A DNA stretch of 64,000 nucleotides from Isoetes taiwanensis (taxonomy: Eukaryota; Streptophyta; Lycopodiopsida; Isoetales; Isoetaceae), in assembly GCA_021234155.1 (NCBI GenBank), contig JAJEKV010000057.1, positions 7,164,623 through 7,228,622 of the forward strand, read 5' to 3'. The position numbers were made by a program, and so were the translations under genes. The notes under the pieces were generated by a model that saw only the letters and a program-made list of their open reading frames with translations, did not search any database and was not told the origin of the DNA. This document shows positions 1 through 8,530 of the stretch, piece by piece. Position 1 is the first letter of the stretch. Every line of letters starts with the position of its first letter.

Positions 1-2340
1 ATAGGGAGTATATTATATTCAAAGAAAAATATGGAGAAGAATTGAAGAAACCAAGCAAAATCTCTAGAACTAAAGGAAGCGTGTCTTTGTGGAGTCTTTG
101 CCTCAAATATGACGAGGCTAACAAAAGGGGTCTCTCATACCACATGACAACTGGTTTCAATTAGCCTTCAGAGGAGGCGGAGTAAGTTTCTTTTGTATTC
201 GGAATACCCCCGCAACCATCCCATCGACATTGCTTGTTCTCTTGCAGATATGGGACACGCAAAAGCGAAATATTTAGCATGTTTGAACGTGGTGAACTGA
301 AAAGTAAAGGAAAGGTCGCCGAGAAGAAAAAGGGTTCTGACGTCCCTAAAAAGGAAATGACCATAACTGTGTGGAGAGAAATGCAGGGCTTTACAGACCT
401 CGACATACTCGAAAGGCTTCTGCAGAAGGTTGTGGACAAAGAATTCACGCTTGAAGAAATGTCAAAAGAGCTGCACAAGTAAGAACTACAAAACATTCTT
501 TCCCGCTTTTGTTAGTTTGGACGTAGTGTATTCCAGAATACACTACGTCTTAATTTGTAAAACAAAGTGTATTCCGGAATACACTTTGGCTTCGGAGTGT
601 TAGCCAAAGTGTATTCCGGAATACACTTTAGCTTCAAGGAGGCAACCAAAGTGTATTCCGGAATACACTTTGGCCTTGGATTGTTAGTTAAAGTGTATTC
701 CGGAATACACTTTAGCTTCGAAGGGTCAACCAAAGTGTATTCCGGAATACACTTTGGCTTGCATGCCTCGGCCACAGCGTATTCTCGAATACCCTTTGTT
801 TACAAAATTTGAGATGCGTGTTCCAGTAAACCGTACTTCCTGTCGAGATGTTTCTTTTCCATGTTTTCGCCCTAATTTAACGTTTTTCTAATGTGGTTTT
901 GTTTTACAGCCAAAAAAATGTCATCACATGTCAAACATGCTTGATGGAACAACTTAACGTTGACAGCTGGGACAGATGTAAAGAACTTTACCCCATCGCA
1001 ACCTCGAACGAAAGGATAGTACAATACGCTCCTAATTTTGAAATTTGGGTAAGTTTAAGAGTTTCTTGTTTTTGGGTTTCTTGTGTTACAAAGGCGATTG
1101 TTTTCGCGAGTAAAAAGAAAAATAAGGACTGGGAGGGCTTCATGCATCTTGTCGGGACGGTAGCGTGAGGAGAGGGCGGCTCTTGGACAAAGGCGTGTTT
1201 TGGACAATGAGCCCTCCGAAGTACGAACACTTTACAATGTTTGATCAAAACAACATGTTACAGTATAGTACACGGTGGATCGCACCAAACCGGGTAAAAC
1301 AATAAAGCCCCAAGATTTTACGTTGGTAGTAGCTGACCTTCCTTACGGTTCAAGCTCAAAGGCGGCCCTTCTGACGACCAGCCTTTTAAGAACTCGAGTT
1401 TAATGCATTCGTCGGCGGCATAAAGAAGATTACCACGGCAAAACATTGGAGGTTGGTTGTATTTCACTCCGGCATGCAGGCGGCCTTGTGGAAGCCAATT
1501 TCAAGACTCATTTTGGTTCCCCACGCAAATTTGGTTATGAAAACATGGTTTGGTAAGCAATTATTCGGAAAACGTTTTCTATACGGAATATGTTAGGAGT
1601 TTCTATTCCGGAATACGTTTCTTTTCTGGCGTACTTAAACCCTCTCTTATGTTTTTGTTCTTAAGGTACAAAACAAACATAAATTACCATGGCGGAGGCC
1701 CTAGGCATTGAGTAAGGTCGAATATCTCCACATTCGCTTCTTGGAGTTTTGATGGAAAGCGTGCAATGGAACACTTCAACACGGCGGCGTGCGGAACTTT
1801 TCGAGCGTGTTGGAGTTTCCGGCGGTTTTTTGCGAAGCTGCGGGACCCTAGTGCGCAGGGAAGAATAGTGAATCACTATCGAAGCCCACGAAGTTGATTA
1901 ACCATCTTCTGGACATGTTCTCACGTCCAGGAGATTGGGTGCTCGACGCATTTTCTGGCTCTGGTACAACTATTGCTTGTGCACTTAAGAAGGGCCATGA
2001 ATTGTGTTGCCATTGATATTGATAAAGGATTTTGTCGGTTTCATCAAAATGAGGCTTTACGCTTTACCAACTCTACGGGGCGAGAATCAAGAGTTTGGGG
2101 CAAAGTCTAATTCTGATTTTGCTAAGATGACATCTTGAATCTGACCTCCTTCACAAGCTCCTTGGATGCCGAAGCTACTTTTTGAGTGAAAGAAGTAGCT
2201 CTTGCTGCCTTACGAGAATCAACTACCGACGACAGCGAGAAGCCTAAGTCACGAGGAAAAAGGTGAAAAGATAGCAAATGAGACCAAGCAGAGAGCAGTA
2301 AGAAAAATGAAGAAGACTACAATTTAGATCTTTGACAGAC
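1..2340 (+). pseudogene. Decayed intron-containing gene with N6_N4-type DNA methyltransferase motifs
   Basis: Several coding blocks with plant-like splice sites are visible: a block ending at a GTAAG donor near 187, a block at ~247-478 (acceptor TTGCAG before it, GTAAG after it) encoding a Lys/Glu-rich segment, and a block at ~910-1048 (acceptor TTTTACAG, donor GTAAG). A later block carries D-L-P-Y-G (1334-1348), resembling catalytic motif IV (DPPY) of amino-methyltransferases. The last block reads KPTKLINHLLDMF, then D-A-F-S-G-S-G-T-T (1945-1971), the SAM-binding motif I. Motif IV before motif I is the permuted order of beta-class N6-adenine/N4-cytosine enzymes. Frames are broken between blocks, and one extra T near 2000 shifts the frame just before a VAIDID strand typical of this fold. 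The family methylates the exocyclic amino group of adenine or cytosine in DNA. Which base is modified, and whether the gene is alive, cannot be told. The 5' end may lie outside the window. Confidence 0.6.
523..797. repeat. Seven-unit 42-bp tandem array of palindromes (intronic)
   Basis: Five units starting at 564, 606, 648, 690 and 732 each contain a perfect 24-bp palindrome with half-site AAAGTGTATTCC. The period is exactly 42 bp. Diverged copies flank them at 523 and 774. Spacers are 18 bp, similar but not identical. The array lies in the inferred intron 479-909 of the methyltransferase-like gene. Related TATTCCGGAATA-like motifs recur in the same gene near 205 and 1600. Each unit can form a 12-bp hairpin in RNA or a cruciform in DNA. 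Confidence 0.9.
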
Positions 2341-3248
2341 CTTATGCTATGGTTAAGCCACTGATATTTATTATTGATTACCATTTTTGATGTAACACAA
2401 AAATAGTAAAGAAATTATTATTGTTATTTTTTCTAAATTTGTGCTTTTTGTACATCCACCTACAAATAATTTTGTACTCAAATCTCACTTTTGCTATTTC
2501 CACGTGCTTCACTCCAAAAAACCAAAGTCGTGTCCACAAAATACCCCAAAAATAAGCCCAAAAAAAACCTGATACTCCTCAAACTTTCAACCTCTCTTAA
2601 AAAAGGCCATTTTTTAAAATGACGTGATTTTTTTAAAGGAATCTTTGAAACGGGAGTGCTGCAACACTCCCGTTTAATTTGCAACCTTGTTATGATGCAA
2701 TGCTATCACATCTATGAAAAACAACGTTAACCATTTATTGCCTTAACCATTTTTCTTGTCACGTAAACAACGTAAAGGGTGAACAAACAACACCAACAAA
2801 AAGGGCCAAATGTACCACTAAGAAACCACTAACAAGCAATAGAATTTCAACTCTTAAAACATGCTCAAAACGTCCTAAAACAACTACACCAATTAAAACC
2901 AAATCTCCCCTTCTAACCAAACTTCCCCAATGTTATATGGCAACCAAACCACTGGACGACTATGTCACGAAATACCTAACATTCAAATTCACGAGCACAT
3001 GCAACTCTAGCAAGCAAAACCCAAGACCAAATTAGAGAAGAAACCTTCAAAATCTCACGCCCTAACTCTTAGTTAGGTTATAACATTATCCCACTTCTAA
3101 AAAATGTTGGTTGCTTGGTTGGTTTGTTGCCAAATCTTATGTTTTACTCATTCCTCGACGTTGTTTCAGTAACCAAAAACAAATCCAATACGTAATCTGT
3201 CTTTTTATAGACTATACAGTGCCTTGTGAACACAGATTTAACATTAAC
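2341..3248. other. AT-rich intergenic stretch with one perfect hairpin
   Basis: I see no gene here. A hairpin with an 11-bp perfect stem and 6-nt loop lies at 2648-2675 (arm AAACGGGAGTG). It may be the edge of an old transposon; no target duplication was found. Confidence 0.5.
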
Positions 3249-3290
3249 TTGTAACGATTGCCCGGCATTGCCGGGCATAAATACAAATAT
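3249..3290 (-). mobile_element. Candidate Helitron 3' terminus (minus strand)
   Basis: On the minus strand, TTTATGCCCGGCAATGCCGG is completed by GGC to form a GC-rich hairpin, followed about 10 nt later by CAAG and then T. This resembles the 3' end of the better supported Helitron at 59968-61987. The terminal CAAG is not the canonical CTRR, and no 5' end was found to the right, so this is a remnant at best. Confidence 0.35.
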
Positions 3291-4324
3291 AAGTTAATGC
3301 GTGTGGTTTGATTGAATAGTTGATGTCAGATTGAATGAGCAAATTAGATATTGAAAGGTATAATATTCAAGTTCGAACATACCATATGAAGATGATATTA
3401 CCTATTATCTGTTATATATGGAAAGATAAGATTTGGCTATGTGCATCGAACTGTAAATTCTAAGTTGAGGCTCTATGGGATGGCATGGTGCCATGTAGAT
3501 GTTGTTGTGGATGTAGATGTGTGAATTTGAAAGTTTGAATGGTTCGGGGACTGCCTTTTTAGACACATTATGGCTGAAGTGTATGAATAATTGTTCACAT
3601 CATGGTCAATTTCTACTTGTTTTTCTAGTGAGGACACACATATTGGCAATGGTATTTTCATCAAGGATTGCTAAGTGGCATTCTCATGTAGCACAAAAAG
3701 ATGCATTGATTTTTACAGAAACAATAATATGGCATATTCCCTAAAAGTTTTTCATGAACTTGTTTTGGATGGGTGTACAATGAGCAATGAGCAAAGCTAG
3801 TGTTAGCATGACCATAACTAGTATACTCATGCACTACCACATCTCACCACAAATAGTATACTCTTACACTATAGAGATGAGAAAGCTCCAAGGAAAACAT
3901 GTTTCTTAAAAAATAAAGCAAGATAATTATCATAAATTTTGTTGCACTACCTGGAAAAAGATGGAAAGTAGGTATCTAATGAGCTAAAATAAATTATTGT
4001 TTTAGCGTGTGGTTATTTTTGTGGTGGGAGAGTCTTTATAGTCATGCCAAAGCACCATTTATGGTGCAACATTTAAGATAAGATAAGATAAATTTTTACG
4101 TCCACGGGAGACATGTATGCATGTATGTATTACGAACAAAAGTGTCGAGTCCAAATAGACAATGAGCACATTCTTGAGCTAAGAAAATGACAACCTACAT
4201 TCATATCATTTACACGACTCCACACAAACAAGATCCAACACATGAAAACACACTTTCGAGCTACCAGAGGGCAACCCGTCGTGCGCAGCACCTTGTTTAG
4301 CTTTTGTTCATGGAAAGAGAAGTT
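3291..4324. other. Intergenic, nothing recognised
   Basis: AT-rich sequence with no convincing coding region. It holds a short GATAA-type microsatellite near 4075-4095. A motif near 4265-4292 (GAGGGCAACCC then GTGCGCAGCACCTTG) recurs inverted at about 53855-53885, so these are two ends of a dispersed repeat. Confidence 0.5.
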
Positions 4325-4498
4325 CCTCTTGCTCTACCAACAAACAGAAGTTTTCCAGAAGTTTTTTACTGTCAAATTTTGCCATCAAAAATAAATTTCG
4401 AAATGCTAATTAATTTACATTCCAACCAAAAGCAAAGTCTATGCACCACCAAAGAAGTAACTTCATCACCAAAAGCTCAACTGACAATCCTAAATGAG
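4325..4498 (+). repeat. Left end of duplicated unit A, up to the ATGAG target site
   Basis: 4325-4450 matches 45913-46025 in the same orientation. About 4450-4498 matches the reverse complement of 49825-49870. The segment stops at ATGAG (4494-4498), the target duplication of the gypsy element that follows. It shows where unit A starts and gives the left side of the occupied site. Confidence 0.85.
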
Positions 4499-6036
4499 TG
4501 TGACGGTCCAGAGGAATATACGCCATAAATACGTATATTCCTGGACCATTATCCACGTGGCCTTAACCTATTGGGCACCCGCCACCCAGGACGCACCCGA
4601 TTGGTGCCACGTGGCATCCTAGGTGGACCTAACTTATATAGGCTGGAACCCTAACCCTAGGCCTCTTTCCAGCCCTAGCACCCAGAGACTCATCTACTGC
4701 GTTGAAACCCCGTTTGAACATCGCGTCTAACGTGGCATAGGACCGGTGCGGCGGCCCGTAGGGTAGACTTCGTTCTTGGAGCAAGAGCAGCATCCGTGAG
4801 TCGAAGACCATGGAGGCACCGGATCGGAGGGAGAGCATCGGGAGGCGGTATGTAGAGTAGTAGTTGTGATAGCTCATCCGGAATTAGCATTCCGGATGTG
4901 CTAGTATCTTGTATCTAGAGTAGAGCCATCCTAGAACCCGTATTCAACATCTTGAACCCTAATCAATGAACCCTAACCATTAGTTAGATTTGTATGATTA
5001 GGTTAAGATGTTCTTCTCATGATCATACTTAGGATATGATGATTATGTGATGTTGGTTGATCATGTTTGCTCCTCTTGTATTGGGAAGGGGGGTAGAGAC
5101 CTAGGGCCATATGTAGTATGCTCCTAGAGTAGATCCCTTAGTTCCTATTAGTTGCGGCCTGTGCATAGGAGCCCACCAGGCTATCGAGGCTATGACGAGA
5201 CTCAGCACCACATAACGGGGCTAGATGGAATGTGGAGGGAGGATCCCTGCCGAGTGGGGGCTTCGGGGGATCCCATAGTGGGCTAGGCTTATGGTCGGTC
5301 ACTTCGTGTGGGCCGAGCATGGGTCTGACACCTCCTGGGGCAATGGTGACGCCCTGCCTCTCGAGAGCTGCAAGTGTTGGCTTGGCTCTCATTTTGGGGG
5401 GTTAAATCGGGTACGAATCGTGTGTCGCCCGCGATTCTCTAGCCGCCACGGAACCTCTAGACCACTGGGAAGGGGAGATGCAACCCTTCTCCCTCATCGG
5501 ACCGAGGGAGATGCAACACTGGAGTAGTCAGATGGGTGATGCCATGGGATTTGCGTGTCCGGAAGGCTAGAGTCATGCGAGCCTGATTTAGCCCATCCGC
5601 AAAGTATGCACAGGAGGTGCGGATGGAGTGGTCAACCCTAGCCATTGTTCTATGCCGACCCCGCCATTGCCATGACTCGGTGCGCTCTATCTTGAGGCCC
5701 TAGCGGTCGGGTCATCCTCCTTATGAGTCCGGGCACGGGTAGGAGCTCTCATGTTTTACGGTTTATGCTTATCATCTTTGTAGTGATATATGTGAGATGC
5801 ACTACCCTTCGAGGTAGCACTTATATGTTTGATGCTAGTTCTGACATGTTATCGCTTCCGCTGTTATAGGAGCCCATAGGGGAAGGGCGCGCAAGACACC
5901 TTCGTGTTCCCTCCCCGCACTAGGGATCACCTCAGAGTGCGGGGTAGACGAAGGGCCCGTGCGGTTGTTGAGCCGGACGGGGGATTTCCTGCCAAGTGTA
6001 CGGCTGGGCGCCGTATGTTTAGCAGGGAGCGTCACA
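4499..6036 (+). repeat. 5' LTR of the H3-carrying gypsy element
   Basis: Starts TGTGACGGTC and ends GCGTCACA. It is nearly co-linear with 15737-17382 but lacks a 105-bp U3 segment present there (15784-15888). The remaining differences cluster at CG-containing spots. It holds a TATA box and telo-box motifs. Confidence 0.96.
4634..4661 (+). promoter_or_regulatory. LTR core promoter: TATA box plus telo-box repeat
   Basis: TTATATAGG at 4634-4642 is followed at 4647 by AACCCTAACCCTAGG, two overlapping telo-box units. Two more AACCCTAA units lie near 4958 and 4970. The same arrangement occurs in the 3' LTR near 15977-16004. Telo-boxes are common near plant transcription starts and are bound by TRB-type proteins. 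Their use in this LTR is inferred. Confidence 0.6.
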
Positions 6037-6037
6037 A

Positions 6038-6049
6038 TGGTATCAGAGC
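6038..6049 (+). other. Primer binding site for initiator Met-tRNA
   Basis: TGGTATCAGAGC lies one base after the 5' LTR. It is complementary to the 3' end of plant initiator Met-tRNA, the usual primer for minus-strand synthesis in plant LTR retrotransposons. Confidence 0.93.
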
Positions 6050-6615
6050 AATGTTCTTGGTTGACCAGGAACTAGCACTGACCATAACCATGAAAGTAGT
6101 CTAACAAGCCTATAGGAGGTGTGAAATAAACATTTCCACCATTGAACCGCGAAAATAGGGGAAAAAATTTTTTCTCCTAGGTAGTGGGTCAGGATTTAGG
6201 CTAAGTGTTAGACGAAGGAATGAGTGAGTCAAATTTATCTTCTAGTAAATTTGGAGTGGAAATTATGCATCAGCGTCAAGTTTCACCTAAAATGGGTCGA
6301 AGAATCATACCAATCGGAGACCCGAGTGAAAAATGGCGCAAATCCATAATTCACACTTCAAACCATTAGAAAATTCGAAAATTTAAGGTATAATACGAAT
6401 TAATACAGGATTAATACATACTTTAATAATTAAATAATTACTAAATATGGTGTAATTAATAAGGGAGGGCTAATAAATAGGGGTAATTATGGTGAGAGAA
6501 TATTCCTAGGGACCCTCCTTTTTAAATATCTGACACCTCATTCTCTCTCTCCAACTTTTCACCTCCACCTCTCTCTTACTCAGCCTTACTTCACCCATTT
6601 CCTGAACCGTAAGAT
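6050..6615 (+). other. Untranslated leader of the gypsy element
   Basis: A 566-bp AT-rich leader with no ORF. It ends in a CT-rich stretch just before the H3-like start codon. Its low GC content contrasts sharply with the GC-rich ORF that follows. Confidence 0.7.
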
Positions 6616-7734
6616 ATGGCTCGCACTAAGCAAACAGCCAGGAAGTACAAAGAGCGCCCCACCCTCTCCATGGCGCAAGCGGCAGCGGGTCGACATATCA
6701 ACAAGGTCCCCGAGCACCTTCGGCCAAAGCCAGGAGATGAAGAGTCCCCCGCCAGCAGCAGCAGCAGCAGCGACGACTCCTTTCACGATGCTGAGGAGAC
6801 GTCCAACAGCAGCAGCTCTTCGTCGGCGGGCACGCAGAGAACCGACGAGTCCCGCCACTTCGGGCCCTCGGACACTGAAGTGGAAGAACAGGAGGAGGAG
6901 CAGGCGGAAGTGCAGCAGCAGCAGCACCAAACCCAGGAGGCGGGCCCTTCAGCACCCAAGAAGAAGGGCAAGGAGAAAGTTGCAGAGTGGCCGGAAGAGA
7001 AGGCTGCTAGGAAGAAGCGGGAGCGGGAGCGGGAGCGGAGGCAGCAGGAAAGGAGGACAAAGAGGAGGAACGATGGGCCTCGCCGGACCATCGTTATAGA
7101 GGAGCCTCAACAGGAAGAGGAGGCGCAGGAGGGCGGAGATGGTGAAGAGGAGGAGGAGGAGCAGCAGGGCCCCGACGCGAGACCACCTTACCCTAAGTGG
7201 CCAGAACCACCAAAGGTGGTCAAAAAGCAAAAGGTGGGAGAGCGAGAATTCATGCTCCATCAGGATCGTGAATTCTTGCGGAAAATGAAGGCGTATCAGG
7301 AGTACCTCCGTCGCTGGACGAGGTACAATGACTGGTACTGCCGTCAGGAGGTGCAGCGGGTTGTGGAGGGCGGCAGGCCGAAGAAGAACCAACCCAAGCC
7401 ACCCCCACCTAGACCGGAAAAACCCAAAAGGGTTCACCACGGGCCGAACAGCACGTACGCCCGGGTGTTTAGGGAGATAAGGCACTTCCAGATGTGCACG
7501 AATCTCCTGATAAGGAAGGCGCCCTTCGAGCGTCTCCTTAGGGAAGTAATGCAGGAGTTCCGGACAGATTATAGGGTCATCCCTCTAATGACCCGGGCCC
7601 TGCAAGAGGCCGCCGAAGCAGAGCTGGTGCAGCTCTTCGAGGAAGGGAATCTCTGTGCCATCCATGCTAAGAGAGTTACCCTTATGCCAAAGGATATTCA
7701 CTTAGCACGGAGGATTCGCAGGGAGAGGCCCTAA
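6616..7734 (+). CDS. Retrotransposon-encoded histone H3-like protein with long charged linker
   Basis: A 372-residue intact ORF. Residues 1-10 read [10 protein letters not shown], identical to the H3 tail through K9, including R2, K4, R8 and K9; S10 is replaced by Tyr. Residues 11-41 diverge but end RPKPG, recalling the RPG just before the H3 alphaN helix. A linker of about 235 residues follows: Ser/Asp/Glu-rich (~42-95), Gln-rich, Lys/Arg-rich (~115-165), Glu-rich (~165-185), then a Trp/Tyr-containing and Pro-rich part. Residues ~276-372 form a full H3 fold: REIRHFQ (alphaN), [15 protein letters not shown] (alpha1), [16 protein letters not shown] (alpha2), [20 protein letters not shown] (alpha3) and RRIRRERP. 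By eye 37 of the last 45 residues equal canonical H3, including the Cys and His of NLCAIHAK. Canonical H3 is ~135 residues, so this looks like an H3 opened between tail and alphaN. The start is fixed by the tail match. Nucleosome incorporation, chromatin mimicry or packaging roles are inference. Confidence 0.93.
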   Translation: MARTKQTARKYKERPTLSMAQAAAGRHINKVPEHLRPKPGDEESPASSSSSSDDSFHDAEETSNSSSSSSAGTQRTDESRHFGPSDTEVEEQEEEQAEVQQQQHQTQEAGPSAPKKKGKEKVAEWPEEKAARKKRERERERRQQERRTKRRNDGPRRTIVIEEPQQEEEAQEGGDGEEEEEEQQGPDARPPYPKWPEPPKVVKKQKVGEREFMLHQDREFLRKMKAYQEYLRRWTRYNDWYCRQEVQRVVEGGRPKKNQPKPPPPRPEKPKRVHHGPNSTYARVFREIRHFQMCTNLLIRKAPFERLLREVMQEFRTDYRVIPLMTRALQEAAEAELVQLFEEGNLCAIHAKRVTLMPKDIHLARRIRRERP

Positions 7735-8530
7735 GCCTCAAATTTTGTAAATTTTGTAGAAAAGTTAAAATTTTCATGTAACTGTATTTTCTTATTAATA
7801 TAAAAGTTATTTCCCTCTGTAATTAGAAAATGTTGGATGCTTGAAATCTAGGAAATAGAACCCAATTGTAGTAGAATTCTTCATAGCACGCTTAAGAATA
7901 CCTTAGAAATCATGACTACAACGAAATTTTGGCAAAAAAATCATCAAAAAAAGCAAAAATCGAGGCAACCGGGTGAGACCGCGCTAATGGCCTCTGCGTC
8001 CGCGACGCGGGCGCGTTTCACGCGGATTCACCCGACTGCCCCAAAAGCATGCTTTTAGATGTCTGTTTTGCTCAAAATAAGTTGCTAGTTAGGTTAGAAT
8101 CGGCCCAATTAGCCATGTTAGCATCTTTAAACTCCCAAAAATGACCAAAAATGGCTCCAAAATAGGCTAACCGGGTGAGACCGCGGCAAACGCGTCCGCG
8201 ACGCGGAGGCCATCCGCGCGGATTCACCCGTGTCAGCCCATTTTTGACCTAAATTAGCCAAATTTGATCCAACAAATTGCCATGTAGTGTTTCTTGCTTT
8301 GTTTTGCTTAAGTTTGCACTTCATGGTAGCTCAATTGGACACCCAGAGCCATAGAACCAAGGCCTTCCTAGGTAGGTACCTTTTTGCACGAACCCCGAGG
8401 TCAACCATAGTCTATAAAAAGAGGTCTCATTTGCCATTTTTTCTTCTACAGAACTGCTCCCAGCCCCTTAGGCGATTTTCTGATCCTTCACTGATCTTTG
8501 CAAGCCATTTTTTGCACCCTTTACTACTCA
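7735..8530 (+). other. Intercistronic region with two related GC-rich hairpins
   Basis: Non-coding and AT-rich, except for two similar GC islands at 7969-8034 and 8171-8230. Each opens with CCGGGTGAGACCGCG, contains CGTCCGCGACGCGG and closes with GCGGATTCACCCG, so its ends pair (CGGGTGA with TCACCCG). About 200 bp separate them. They could be RNA structures affecting processing or translation between ORFs, or remnants of a duplicated insert. Confidence 0.7.

Noticed and set aside
523-797. CRISPR-like array of regularly spaced palindromes
   Set aside because: Spacers are 18 bp and similar to each other, there are no cas genes, and the array lies in an intron of a plant gene. It is a palindromic minisatellite.
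567-812. Repeat peptide ORFs (VYSGIHF / KCIPEYTL repeats)
   Set aside because: The 14-residue periodicity is just the 42-bp palindrome array translated; it lies in an inferred intron.
4648-4661. Interstitial telomere repeat
   Set aside because: Only two units, present in both LTRs at the same position beside the TATA box; a promoter telo-box is a better reading.
6586-7485. Antisense and alternate-frame open stretches over the H3-like ORF
   Set aside because: They arise from the GC-rich, repeat-rich linker of the real ORF and show only low-complexity Leu, Ser or Arg runs.
6616-7734. H3-like ORF as an ordinary host histone gene
   Set aside because: It lies between the primer site and gag of an element with matching LTRs and target duplication, has a ~235-residue linker absent from H3, and the empty site shows no gene there before insertion. 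A capture from a host H3 long ago remains likely.
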